A stretch of 64,000 nucleotides of DNA from Winogradskyella thalassocola (GCF_900099995.1 NZ_FNCZ01000001.1:1178001-1242000), one strand, 5' to 3'. Positions 27,215 through 35,651 are shown, numbered from the stretch's first letter. Numbers and translations: made by a program. Notes: generated by a model from the letters alone, not told the origin.

Positions 27215-28228
27215 TTAGCTTTTTACTTTAACCGTATAGGTTGAAATTAAGTCGTCATTTATAAAAAAATGGACATCGTAAAAACCTAAGGTTTTAAATT
27301 GATATTCTATAATTAGTGACGTTTTATTTAGTGACGTTGCGTGTGGTTTTGTTTTCCAAGTATTAAACCCATTGTCAATTTGAAGGGTGATATCTTTAAT
27401 TCTGACAGAGGGTTTAACTTGGTATTCAAAAGTAATTTTATCAAAAGGTATAATAGTGTGATGCATTTTTTTTGGTAAAACATGACGATTTAGATATGTG
27501 TAAGCGTTTCCATAAATTACTGGCGATGCTAAAAAGCTCTTAAAAGAAGGAATGGTTTTATCTAATAACCACCATTTTTCTTCAACAGGAAAATGATTCA
27601 CTGCAAAAAGTTTAGGATTGGTTAAAAAAAAGCCATCGTTATACTGAAATGTAAACCGATTGGTTTTAGGATCTGGAATACCACTTGCCCATGTAGGATC
27701 GCACAAATACCATTTGTTATTTAGTTTTACGGCGTTCCAAGAGTGGTTTGGTTGGTCTAATTTTTCGAGGTCAGTTGTACTTACGCGTCCGTAACCTTGT
27801 ACTATTTCGCAGTCAATGTGAGCTAGTTGTGCAAGTTCTTTAACTAAATACGCATAGCCCGTGCAAATCGTACTTTGGTCTTTTAGAAGCTTATTAAAAA
27901 GCTTTTTTCTGAAATCGTCGTTCCAATTTTTAAGCTTTAGACTATCATTTTTAAAGCGCTCAGTTTTGCGTTTATGTTTTAAATACAAGCTGTAATTATT
28001 AGATATGTTGTTACATACCCAACGGTAAATTGCTCTAAAACGTTCTGCATCTGTATCTAAAGTAGAGGTTAGTTGAAACGCTAATTGAGGTAAATTATAA
28101 AGCCCTTCATTTTTATAAACTAATGCAATACTATCTGATTTTTTAAAATCAAGATGATCAAAATCAGAGATTTGAGCATACGTCTGAGTTACAAATATAA
28201 AGGGCAGTATAAAAAGGAAAATTTTCAA
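27215..28228 (-). CDS. secreted transglutaminase-like protein
   Basis: 337 residues with a signal peptide (cleavage after TYAQ, about residue 19). The transglutaminase/protease-like core shows the Cys-His-Asp triad in STICTGYAYL, NHSWNAVKL and YLCDPTWAS. The C-terminal 90 residues look like a beta-sandwich. Bacterial members may be proteases or peptide-crosslinking enzymes; the substrate is unknown. It lies 10 bp after the carboxypeptidase-regulatory-domain gene and is cotranscribed with it. Confidence 0.85.
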   Translation of the reverse strand: MKIFLFILPFIFVTQTYAQISDFDHLDFKKSDSIALVYKNEGLYNLPQLAFQLTSTLDTDAERFRAIYRWVCNNISNNYSLYLKHKRKTERFKNDSLKLKNWNDDFRKKLFNKLLKDQSTICTGYAYLVKELAQLAHIDCEIVQGYGRVSTTDLEKLDQPNHSWNAVKLNNKWYLCDPTWASGIPDPKTNRFTFQYNDGFFLTNPKLFAVNHFPVEEKWWLLDKTIPSFKSFLASPVIYGNAYTYLNRHVLPKKMHHTIIPFDKITFEYQVKPSVRIKDITLQIDNGFNTWKTKPHATSLNKTSLIIEYQFKTLGFYDVHFFINDDLISTYTVKVKS

Positions 28229-28238
28229 AAAAGAATAA

Positions 28239-28673
28239 TTAATTTTTACGCTTAGATTTATAAGGTTTTGCTGAATCTAATGCACCACTCATTTCAATTA
28301 AATCTTCAGTCAGCTTTAAAGTAATAAATGTGGTGTCGTCTTTAATTTCTACTTTTTGAGTAACGTATCCTAAATAACTAAATAGTAAAACATCACCAGT
28401 TTTTAACTTCTTTGGGAAGGTGAATTCACCTTTTTCATTAGTTACTGTACCATTTTTAGTGCCGTATTGGATAACGTTTACACCTTCTAAACTTGTTGTT
28501 TCATCACTAACAACACCTTTAATTGTTTTTTCGTTTACGGTAACTTGGGTTGTTGTAACGGTGTTGTTTTGTCCATAGATTGGGTTAAACGCTAAAAGTG
28601 TCAGCGTCATAATACCTATAAAACTAAGTGATTTGTAGGTTTGTTTCCATTGTAATTTTAAAATTGACTTCAT
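28239..28673 (-). CDS. carboxypeptidase-regulatory-like domain protein
   Basis: 144 residues: an N-terminal export segment (cleavage after IYGQ, about residue 35), then one CarboxypepD_reg-like domain (IKGVVSDETTSLEGVNVIQ, then VTNEKGEFTFP and LLFSYLGYVTQ), then a short basic tail. The domain is the same as the N-terminal extension of SusC-type receptors, but no plug or barrel follows. It probably acts at the periplasmic face of the envelope. It is the first gene of a two-gene transcript. Confidence 0.8.
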   Translation of the reverse strand: MKSILKLQWKQTYKSLSFIGIMTLTLLAFNPIYGQNNTVTTTQVTVNEKTIKGVVSDETTSLEGVNVIQYGTKNGTVTNEKGEFTFPKKLKTGDVLLFSYLGYVTQKVEIKDDTTFITLKLTEDLIEMSGALDSAKPYKSKRKN

Positions 28674-28696
28674 AATATAGATTGTTTTGTTTACAT

Positions 28697-28704
28697 CAAA
28701 TCTA
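28697..28704 (-). promoter_or_regulatory. -7 promoter box (TAGATTTG, minus strand)
   Basis: An exact TAnnTTTG on the minus strand, 23 bases before the ATG of the carboxypeptidase-regulatory-like gene. No well-spaced -33 box was seen. Confidence 0.5.
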
Positions 28705-28863
28705 TCAGTAAATCTTACAAGTTAATAATAGTTTTGAGTAATCGCAATGCTTGGGTTAGTTAACTAATGGTTTTAATTAGGGAAGTTTATAAATGCTATA
28801 AATGACTGAAGGTCTTATTGGTTAAAAAAAAATAAAAAAAGTTTCCTGTGTCAAAAAAAAAAT

Positions 28864-28871
28864 TACATTTG
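28864..28871 (+). promoter_or_regulatory. -7 promoter box (TACATTTG) of the polyamine operon leader
   Basis: An exact TAnnTTTG match about 290 bases upstream of speA, after an A-rich tract. It would start a long leader RNA that includes the 50-codon ORF. The -33 region is weak. Confidence 0.45.
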
Positions 28872-28940
28872 TAACGAAAATTGGAGTCAATTAATAAATT
28901 ATAATTCCAATTTTTAGCTGAACAATTGAAACATGTTTTT

Positions 28941-29093
28941 ATGTTCGGGTTCTTGAAAATTAGGAAGTCATATTCAAGAGCCGCTTATAGATTAAGTAAC
29001 CGAATTTTAGAGCTAACTTCCGCTTCTGCGATTGCTGCTAGTCAGCATATTTACGGTTTTGTACCTACTACACAAAGCCAGATTCAGGTATGA
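28941..29093 (+). CDS. 50-codon ORF in the speA leader (possible leader peptide)
   Basis: ATG at 28941, TGA at 29091-29093. The peptide starts MFGFLKIRKSYSRAAYRLSN, with four Arg at residues 8, 13, 17 and 21, and then becomes neutral and Ala/Ser-rich. The ORF is visibly richer in G and C than the flanking noncoding DNA. It lies between a -7 box and the arginine decarboxylase gene. Codons 3-14 span the hairpin at 28948-28982, so translation would alter leader folding. It may be a regulatory leader peptide or a small protein. No homologue is claimed. Confidence 0.5.
   Translation: MFGFLKIRKSYSRAAYRLSNRILELTSASAIAASQHIYGFVPTTQSQIQV
28948..28982 (+). promoter_or_regulatory. leader hairpin upstream of speA
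   Basis: GGTTCTTGAA pairs with TTCAAGAGCC over 10 bp (one G-U pair) around a 15-base loop. GGAAGT in the loop (28963-28968) is complementary to ACTTCC at 29016-29021, so a pseudoknot or alternative pairing is possible. It could be an attenuator or a sensor; inference from base pairing only. Confidence 0.45.
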
Positions 29094-29161
29094 TATAACG
29101 TAACCTTAACACTTTTTACGCTTATATTTTTTAATTTACACTTGAATATTTAATTTACAAC

Positions 29162-30601
29162 ATGAATAATAAATATATTGATCTAATCGATCAATCCTTT
29201 CACTTTCCACAAGACGAATTTAAACTTGAGGACAAAGAGCTGCATTTCCATGATATAGACCTAATGAAATTGGTTGAAGAACATGGAGTACCTTTAAAAT
29301 TCACCTATTTACCACAAATTTCTAATAACATACAACGTGCAAAAACGTGGTTTGCGGACGCCTTTAAAAAGCATGATTACAAAGGCAAATACAACTATTG
29401 CTATTGTACTAAAAGTTCACACTTTAAGCATGTTTTAGATGAAGCTTTAACTAATAATATTCATATTGAAACCTCTTCAGCTTTTGATATTGATATTGTG
29501 AAGGCATTGAAAAAAGAAGGTAAAATTACAGATAAAACGTTTGTACTAAGTAACGGTTTTAAACGCGAACAATATATTACCAATATTGCCGAACTTATCA
29601 ATGGTGGTCATAAAAATTGTATTCCTATTATAGATAATTATGAGGAAATCGATTTGCTATCAGAAGAAATTGATGGAAAATTTCAAGTTGGTATCAGAAT
29701 CGCTTCAGAAGAGGAGCCTAAGTTTGAGTTTTACACGTCGCGTTTAGGAATTGGGTATAAAAATATTGTACCTTTTTATAAAAATCAAATTCAAGATAAT
29801 AAAAAAGTAAAGCTTAAGATGCTTCATTTCTTTATCAATACAGGGATTAGAGATAATGCGTATTATTGGAATGAATTGCACAAATGTTTAAAGGTATATA
29901 CGGCTTTAAAGAGAATTTGTCCAACTTTAGATAGTTTAAATATCGGTGGAGGCTTTCCGATTAAAAACTCATTAGCTTTTGATTTTGATTATGCCTATAT
30001 GGTTGATGAAATCGTGAATCAAATTAAATTGGTTTGTGAGGAAGAAGAGGTAGATACACCAAACATTTTTACAGAATTTGGAAGTTTTACTGTTGGTGAA
30101 AGTGGAGGAGCATTGTACAAAATCTTATACCAAAAGCAACAGAATGATCGTGAAAAATGGAACATGATTAATTCATCTTTTATTACAACGTTGCCAGATA
30201 CTTGGGCTATAAATAAACGCTTTATAATGTTGCCTATTAACCGATGGAATGATAATTACGAACGTGTACTTTTAGGAGGTTTAACTTGTGATAGTGATGA
30301 TTACTACAATAGTGAACAACATACTAACGCTATCTATTTACCTAAATATAATAAGGATAAACCGTTATATATTGGGTTTTTCAATACTGGAGCTTATCAA
30401 GAAACCATTGGTGGTTTTGGTGGCTTGCAGCATTGCTTAATTCCAACACCAAAACATATTTTAATTCAGAAAGATGCCGACGGTAATCTACACACTAAAG
30501 TTTTTGCAGAACAGCAAAAAAGTGAAAATCTGTTAGGTATTTTGGGCTATGAGCCAGAAACTAAGGTCGAAAAGACTAAGTCTAATTCGATTTCAAAATA
30601 A
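29162..30601 (+). CDS. speA: arginine decarboxylase, fold type III PLP enzyme
   Basis: 479 residues of the alanine-racemase-fold decarboxylase family. The PLP lysine is Lys84 in YCYCTKSSH. Later motifs are LNIGGGFPIKNS (glycine loop for phosphate), TEFGSFTVGESG and the GFFNTGAYQ segment near the C-terminus. The next gene encodes agmatinase, which identifies the product as agmatine. It is shorter than E. coli SpeA (about 658) and lacks its inserted domains, as is usual in Bacteroidota. The leader upstream is long and structured, suggesting post-initiation control. Confidence 0.9.
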   Translation: MNNKYIDLIDQSFHFPQDEFKLEDKELHFHDIDLMKLVEEHGVPLKFTYLPQISNNIQRAKTWFADAFKKHDYKGKYNYCYCTKSSHFKHVLDEALTNNIHIETSSAFDIDIVKALKKEGKITDKTFVLSNGFKREQYITNIAELINGGHKNCIPIIDNYEEIDLLSEEIDGKFQVGIRIASEEEPKFEFYTSRLGIGYKNIVPFYKNQIQDNKKVKLKMLHFFINTGIRDNAYYWNELHKCLKVYTALKRICPTLDSLNIGGGFPIKNSLAFDFDYAYMVDEIVNQIKLVCEEEEVDTPNIFTEFGSFTVGESGGALYKILYQKQQNDREKWNMINSSFITTLPDTWAINKRFIMLPINRWNDNYERVLLGGLTCDSDDYYNSEQHTNAIYLPKYNKDKPLYIGFFNTGAYQETIGGFGGLQHCLIPTPKHILIQKDADGNLHTKVFAEQQKSENLLGILGYEPETKVEKTKSNSISK

Positions 30602-30643
30602 AAAATTTAAATTAAATTTCTAATTACTTAGAATAACTTAATA

Positions 30644-31585
30644 ATGAAAACAAAAACTTACGCTGGTATTCCAGAAGAATTAGCAAAATTAGAAACTGCT
30701 AAAATTGTATTAATTCCTGTACCTTATGATGGTACAAGTACATGGCAAAAAGGAGCTGATAAAGGTCCTGATGCGTTTTTAGATGCTTCAGCAAACATGG
30801 AGCTTTATGATATTGAAACGGGTTCAGAAGTGTATCAACAAGGTGTGTTTTTAGCGGATGCTGTTACTGAAAATAACTCGCCAGAAGCGATGGTCGAAGC
30901 AGTTCATCAAGCGACTAAAAAATACATTAAAAAGAACAAATTTGTAACTGTTTTTGGTGGTGAACATTCGGTGTCTATCGGAACTATTAGAGCATTCAAT
31001 GAAATGTTCGAGGATATCACCGTTTTACATATCGATGCACATGCAGATTTACGCGAAAGCTACGAAGGTTCTACGTGTAACCATGCGTGTGCTGTTTATG
31101 AAGCGAGCCAAACGACGAACTTAATTCAAGTTGGAATTCGCTCAATGGATAGCATTGAGAAAACAGTAATGGACGAAGAGAAAACGTATTTCGCTCACGA
31201 AATGGCTGTTGATGATAGTTGGATGGATTCAGCAATCGATCAAATGACAGATAATGTGTTTATCACATTTGATTTAGATGCTTTTGATCCTTCAATAATG
31301 CCAAGTACAGGAACACCAGAACCAGGAGGTTTATTATATTATGAAACACTCGAATTCTTAAAACAAGTATTCGAAGAAAAGAATGTTGTTGGATTTGACA
31401 TCGTAGAATTATGCCCAAATGAAAATGAAAAATCATCAGATTTCTTAGCGGCTAAATTGTACTATAAAATGTTGAGCTACAAATTTAGAGACCAAAATAT
31501 TGAAGATGGTTTCGAAAGTAACTTCAACGATTCAGCGAACTCAGGAAATAAAAAATCTAAATTTGATACAGAAGATGACTACTAA
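30644..31585 (+). CDS. speB: agmatinase (ureohydrolase family)
   Basis: 313 residues. It hydrolyses agmatine to putrescine and urea with two Mn ions. The metal motifs are all present: GGEHSVSIG, LHIDAHADLRESYEG and FITFDLDAFDPSIMPSTGTP. It lies 42 bp after speA. The C-terminal tail (about 290-313) is acidic and Asn/Ser-rich and extends beyond the usual domain; its last codons overlap the start of the next gene. Confidence 0.95.
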   Translation: MKTKTYAGIPEELAKLETAKIVLIPVPYDGTSTWQKGADKGPDAFLDASANMELYDIETGSEVYQQGVFLADAVTENNSPEAMVEAVHQATKKYIKKNKFVTVFGGEHSVSIGTIRAFNEMFEDITVLHIDAHADLRESYEGSTCNHACAVYEASQTTNLIQVGIRSMDSIEKTVMDEEKTYFAHEMAVDDSWMDSAIDQMTDNVFITFDLDAFDPSIMPSTGTPEPGGLLYYETLEFLKQVFEEKNVVGFDIVELCPNENEKSSDFLAAKLYYKMLSYKFRDQNIEDGFESNFNDSANSGNKKSKFDTEDDY

Positions 31586-32552
31586 TAAAGGAGAAATTTC
31601 AAAATTTATAGAAAAGTATTATTTACACTTTAATGCAGCAGCTTTGGTTGATGCAGCGAAGGGTTATGAAGATCAGTTAAATTCTGGTGCGAAGATGTTA
31701 GTGTCTTTAGCGGGTGCTATGAGTACTGCAGAATTAGGTAAGATTTTCGCCGAAATGATTCGTAAAGATAAGGTGCAAATTGTGTCTTGTACAGGAGCGA
31801 ATTTAGAAGAGGATATCATGAATTTAGTGGCGCATAGCCATTATAAACGTGTACCCAACTACAGAGATTTAACACCTCAAGACGAATGGGACTTACTTGA
31901 AAAAGGCTTAAATCGTGTCACAGATACATGTATTCCTGAAGAGGAAGCCTTTAGACGTATTCAAGAACATATCGTTAAAATATGGAAAGATGCAGAAGCT
32001 AAAGGTGAACGTTATTTGCCGCATGAATATATGTACAAATTGTTGCTATCTGGTGTATTAGAAGAGCACTACGAAATAGACCTTAAGGATTCTTGGATGT
32101 ATGCAGCAGCAGAGAAAAATCTACCTATTATTTGTCCAGGTTGGGAAGATAGTACTATGGGTAATATTTTTGCAAGCTATGTTCTAAAAGGAGAATTGAA
32201 AGCTAGTACCATGAAATCGGGTATAGAATACATGACGTTTTTAGCCGATTGGTACACTAATAATTCACAAAATGGTATCGGATTCTTCCAAATTGGTGGA
32301 GGTATAGCTGGTGATTTTCCTATTTGTGTCGTACCAATGTTATATCAAGATATGGAACGTCCGGAAACACCTTTCTGGAGCTATTTCTGTCAAATTAGCG
32401 ATAGTACAACTAGTTATGGGTCGTACTCTGGAGCGGTGCCAAATGAGAAAATTACTTGGGGTAAATTAGATATTAACACACCAAAATTCATCATTGAGAG
32501 TGATGCTACTATTGTTGCTCCTTTAATTTTTGCTTATCTTCTAGATATGTAA
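31575..32552 (+). CDS. deoxyhypusine synthase-like enzyme
   Basis: 325 residues from the ATG at 31575, which overlaps the speB end by 11 bases; an earlier in-frame start at 31500 lies deep in speB and would add 25 residues without homology. Motifs are MLVSLAGAMSTAELG, VSCTGANLEED, IGGGIAGDF and SDSTTSYGSYSGAVPNEK, and the catalytic Lys is Lys297 in ITWGKLD. Eukaryotic deoxyhypusine synthase moves aminobutyl from spermidine to eIF5A, which bacteria lack. Its place in a putrescine operon suggests a polyamine such as homospermidine as product (inference). Confidence 0.9.
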   Translation: MTTNKGEISKFIEKYYLHFNAAALVDAAKGYEDQLNSGAKMLVSLAGAMSTAELGKIFAEMIRKDKVQIVSCTGANLEEDIMNLVAHSHYKRVPNYRDLTPQDEWDLLEKGLNRVTDTCIPEEEAFRRIQEHIVKIWKDAEAKGERYLPHEYMYKLLLSGVLEEHYEIDLKDSWMYAAAEKNLPIICPGWEDSTMGNIFASYVLKGELKASTMKSGIEYMTFLADWYTNNSQNGIGFFQIGGGIAGDFPICVVPMLYQDMERPETPFWSYFCQISDSTTSYGSYSGAVPNEKITWGKLDINTPKFIIESDATIVAPLIFAYLLDM

Positions 32553-34084
32553 TGGAAGAGCATAGAATTGATAATATAGAATTAAGCTTTTTAACGGTTG
32601 GTGATTTTGAAGAATTAAAATCAGCAACCTTAGAAGCGTATGGTGGTGTTCTAAATTCCTATTGGAAAAAGGACCATATTGCACGTTTGACCTCTATTTT
32701 TTCTGAGGGTCAAGTGGTTATTCGCATCGACGGCCAATTGGCTGGTTGCGCGTTGTCTTTAATTGTAGATTACGATAAAATTGATGATAACCATACCTAC
32801 GCTGACATTATTGAAGGTGATAAATTTAAAAATCACGATCCTGATGGAGATGTGCTTTATGGAATTGATGTTTTTATAAAACCAGAATTTAGAGGCTTAC
32901 GTTTAGGACGTCGTTTATATGATTACCGAAAGGAATTATGCGAAAATCTAAATCTCAAAGGGATTGTGTTCGGTGGTAGAATGCCAAATTACCACAAGTA
33001 TAAAGATCAATTTTCACCAAAAGAATACATTCAGAAAGTAAAACATAAGGAGATTCACGATCCGGTTTTAAACTTTCAAACCTCTAATGATTTTCATCCG
33101 ATTCGGATTATCAAAGGTTACTTAGAAGGAGATACGGCATCTAGTGAGTATGCGGTTTTAATGGAATGGGATAATATTTATTATACCAAACCTAATAAAA
33201 AAGCAAGTAGCGTTAAAACAGTTGTACGTTTAGGTTTAATTCAGTGGCAAATGCGTCCATACAATGGTTTAGATGACTTAATGCAACAGGTAGAATACTT
33301 CGTAGATAGTGTTTCTGCGTATCGTTCAGATTTTGCCGTATTCCCTGAGTTTTTCAACGCACCATTAATGGCCAAGTATAACCATATGCACGAGCCACAA
33401 GCGATTAGAGAATTAGCAAGTTATACACAGACTATTGTAGAGAGAATGCAGCAATTATCAATTTCTTACAATATCAATATCATTACAGGTAGTATGCCAG
33501 AGGTTGTTGATGATGTGCTTTATAATGTGGGGTATTTATGTCGTAGAGATGGAAGTTTAGAGCGTTATGAGAAAATTCATGTTACTCCAGATGAAGCTAA
33601 AATTTGGGGAATGCAAAGAGGGCATCAATTAAAAACTTTTGAAACGGATGCTGGAAAAATCGGAGTTTTAATTTGTTATGATTCTGAATTCCCTGAATTA
33701 TCAAGGTTATTAGCAGACGAGGGTATGGATATTTTATTCGTTCCGTTTTTAACAGATACGCAAAATGGCTATTCTAGAGTGCGTTTATGTGCACAAGCAA
33801 GAGCCATAGAAAACGAGTGTTATGTTGCTATTGCTGGTAGTGTTGGTAATTTACCAAATGTGAATAATATGGATATTCAGTATGCACAGTCAGCTGTGTT
33901 TACACCTTGTGATTTTTCATTTCCGAGTAATGGCATAAAAGCAGAAACGACGCCAAACACAGAAATGATATTAGTTGCTGATGTAGATTTGGGATTATTA
34001 AGAGAATTGCATTCCTTTGGAGCGGTGAAAAATTTAAAAGATCGTAGAAAAGATTTTTATGATGTTATACGAGTAACCAAATAA
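32552..34084 (+). CDS. GNAT acetyltransferase - nitrilase-family amidohydrolase fusion
   Basis: 510 residues. Residues 1-215 are a GNAT fold (acetyl-CoA loop VFIKPEFRGLRLGRRLYDYR). Residues 225-510 are a carbon-nitrogen hydrolase with the triad Glu266 (FPEFF), Lys341 (YEKIH) and Cys375 (LICYDSEFPE). The start ATG shares one base with the previous stop (TAATG), so it is translationally coupled to the deoxyhypusine synthase-like gene. This fusion is common next to polyamine genes. It may acetylate and deamidate a polyamine derivative, but the substrate is not known. Confidence 0.92.
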   Translation: MEEHRIDNIELSFLTVGDFEELKSATLEAYGGVLNSYWKKDHIARLTSIFSEGQVVIRIDGQLAGCALSLIVDYDKIDDNHTYADIIEGDKFKNHDPDGDVLYGIDVFIKPEFRGLRLGRRLYDYRKELCENLNLKGIVFGGRMPNYHKYKDQFSPKEYIQKVKHKEIHDPVLNFQTSNDFHPIRIIKGYLEGDTASSEYAVLMEWDNIYYTKPNKKASSVKTVVRLGLIQWQMRPYNGLDDLMQQVEYFVDSVSAYRSDFAVFPEFFNAPLMAKYNHMHEPQAIRELASYTQTIVERMQQLSISYNINIITGSMPEVVDDVLYNVGYLCRRDGSLERYEKIHVTPDEAKIWGMQRGHQLKTFETDAGKIGVLICYDSEFPELSRLLADEGMDILFVPFLTDTQNGYSRVRLCAQARAIENECYVAIAGSVGNLPNVNNMDIQYAQSAVFTPCDFSFPSNGIKAETTPNTEMILVADVDLGLLRELHSFGAVKNLKDRRKDFYDVIRVTK

Positions 34085-34219
34085 GTATTATATTTAAAAA
34101 AAAATAGCTTCAGAAATATTATTAAAGAATGACATATCCATTGCTAAAAGTTTATCATGGAGAATCATTTTTAAAATAGATATAACATCTGACATATAGA
34201 AAAAAATAGAATTTACCTG

Positions 34220-34546
34220 ATGAAACCAAAAGACGCACATTTAAAACGAGTTATAGTTGATTTTAAAAAATTGACACCAGAAATTTTAGCACTTCTGGTG
34301 GAGAAATATCCTGATGGGTATGACGACGATAATGTTATCTCGTTTAAAAATGCAAAAAACGAAACAGTCGAAGCCGTAGAAGTCACTACAGAAGATACCA
34401 AATATTTGGTAAAAGTGAGTACGAAACTAGAGCAAACCATGGAGAATTATGACGAAGACGATTATGAAGACTTCGACGATGACGATCCAGACGCTGTTGT
34501 AGATCCAGATTTAGAGCCTGGAGCAGAAGACGAAGATTTCGATTAA
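34220..34546 (+). CDS. small acidic-tail protein, conserved-looking, unknown
   Basis: 108 residues. A globular N-terminus (1-75) with the pattern VIVDFKKLTPEILALLVEKY is followed by a tail that is almost entirely Asp/Glu (from residue 76). Such tails occur in nucleic-acid mimics and chaperone partners, but no family was recognised. It has no export signal. It lies 135 bp after the polyamine operon and may have its own promoter. Confidence 0.75.
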   Translation: MKPKDAHLKRVIVDFKKLTPEILALLVEKYPDGYDDDNVISFKNAKNETVEAVEVTTEDTKYLVKVSTKLEQTMENYDEDDYEDFDDDDPDAVVDPDLEPGAEDEDFD

Positions 34547-34589
34547 AGTTTAGTTTAGTTGAAACTAATTTTGTAATTTACTATAAGAT

Positions 34590-34628
34590 TTCAACTTAAC
34601 TTTTTGGTTTATTAAAAGTTAAGTTGAA
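34590..34628 (+). terminator. strong hairpin, perfect 15-bp inverted repeat
   Basis: TTCAACTTAACTTTT and AAAAGTTAAGTTGAA pair perfectly around a 9-base loop, 44 bases after the acidic-tail gene. There is no clean T-tract, but the stem is the longest perfect one in the window. A shorter hairpin (TTAGTTGAAACTAA followed by TTTT) lies just before it, near 34553-34570. Confidence 0.55.
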
Positions 34629-34667
34629 CTTTAAATTAAAATTGTATAAATTTTAAATGGTTGAATT

Positions 34668-35081
34668 ATGGAATCATCATTTCACATGTCATTACCATGT
34701 TTAAGTGTAGAAGACACGAAAAACTTTTATACTAATAATATTGGCGCTTCTATAGGAAGAACTAGTGAGAATTGGTTGGATATAGATTTATTTAATCATC
34801 AACTCACTTTTATTCAAGCCGAAAAATTCAATTTCAATAGTCCAAATTATGTGTTTGAAGGTAAGTTATTACCCTCATTTCATTTTGGTGTTATTATTGA
34901 TGTTGAGAAATGGGGAGAACTCTATGCTAAACTAAATCAGTTGAATTTAAAAGTGGTTACTCAAACCACGTTTTTAAAAGATAAAACGGGTGAGCATTTA
35001 TCATTTTTCATTAAAGATCCGAATGATTACATGTTAGAATTTAAGAGTTTTAAAGAGTCCAAAGACATATTTAAAATATAA
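34668..35081 (+). CDS. VOC (glyoxalase-fold) family protein
   Basis: 137 residues with the beta-alpha-beta-beta-beta repeat of the vicinal-oxygen-chelate superfamily: LPCLSVEDTKNFYTN at the start and FIKDPNDYMLEFKSF at the end (Glu as a potential metal ligand). Members are lyases, dioxygenases or binding proteins; the reaction cannot be assigned here. It is monocistronic between two hairpins. Confidence 0.85.
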   Translation: MESSFHMSLPCLSVEDTKNFYTNNIGASIGRTSENWLDIDLFNHQLTFIQAEKFNFNSPNYVFEGKLLPSFHFGVIIDVEKWGELYAKLNQLNLKVVTQTTFLKDKTGEHLSFFIKDPNDYMLEFKSFKESKDIFKI

Positions 35082-35217
35082 TTGTTACTATTTATTTAGT
35101 ACGATACAGAAAAATAGACTTCACTTATATCCACGTAATTATAACCAAGAGGTTGTAATCTAAAAGCATTTGGGCTTGAGGTGGCAAATTCCCAAAACCA
35201 CAATCTATATTTAAAAC

Positions 35218-35237
35218 ATGCTGATGACATTCAGCAT
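35218..35237 (+). promoter_or_regulatory. leader hairpin before the secreted-protein gene
   Basis: ATGCTGA and TCAGCAT form a perfect 7-bp stem with a 6-base loop, 14 bases before the ATG at 35252, so it would lie in the mRNA leader close to the ribosome site. Function is unknown. Confidence 0.35.
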
Positions 35238-35251
35238 AAAAATTAAACACA

Positions 35252-35623
35252 ATGAATACAAAAAAAATTACAGTATTTGTGCTTCTGGTAATGGTTTTAA
35301 GCGCAAATGCATTTTCAATATCGAATGAAAAAATTCAGGAAAAGTTGAAAGTAACAACCACTGGTGTTTTTGATGGTTACGACCCAGACGATGGTTATGC
35401 TTTTTTAATTAATGAGGATGCAGACGATGAAGATAGTGAAGAAACAGTATATTTTGCTGAAATTTCTGAAGAAGCTCTTAAAGCTGTGAACCTAAAGTCT
35501 AAAGACATGGTTGGTAAGCGTTTTGAGATCACTTACGAAATTACTGAGTTTGAAGAAGACGATGAAAATGGGTTCACAGAAATATATGAAACTTATAAAA
35601 TAGTTCAAATAAAGAAATTGTAA
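35252..35623 (+). CDS. small secreted acidic protein, unknown
   Basis: 123 residues with a signal peptide (hydrophobic core to about residue 18, cleavage after ANAFS). The mature protein is acidic (DEDSEETVYF, FEEDDENGF) with alternating strands resembling a small OB- or barrel-like fold. No family was recognised. It is convergent with the glycosyltransferase operon and preceded by a leader hairpin. Confidence 0.65.
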   Translation: MNTKKITVFVLLVMVLSANAFSISNEKIQEKLKVTTTGVFDGYDPDDGYAFLINEDADDEDSEETVYFAEISEEALKAVNLKSKDMVGKRFEITYEITEFEEDDENGFTEIYETYKIVQIKKL

Positions 35624-35651
35624 ATAGAACTTAATTCATAGAATTAGACTG

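Larger units (their letters stand above)
28674..29161. other. 488-bp divergent intergenic region with the speA leader
   Basis: The longest gap in the window. From left to right it holds a minus-strand -7 box (28697-28704), a 12-bp palindrome TTAGTTAACTAA (28756-28767), a plus-strand -7 box (28864-28871), a hairpin (28948-28982) inside a 50-codon ORF (28941-29093), and two direct copies of TTTAATTTACA (29130-29140 and 29149-29159) just before the speA ATG. The leader from the plus promoter would be nearly 300 bases. Confidence 0.6.

Noticed and set aside
31500-31574. Longer N-terminus for the deoxyhypusine synthase-like protein
   Set aside because: The upstream 25 codons lie inside speB and read as low-complexity out-of-frame sequence; the ATG at 31575 gives the normal family start.
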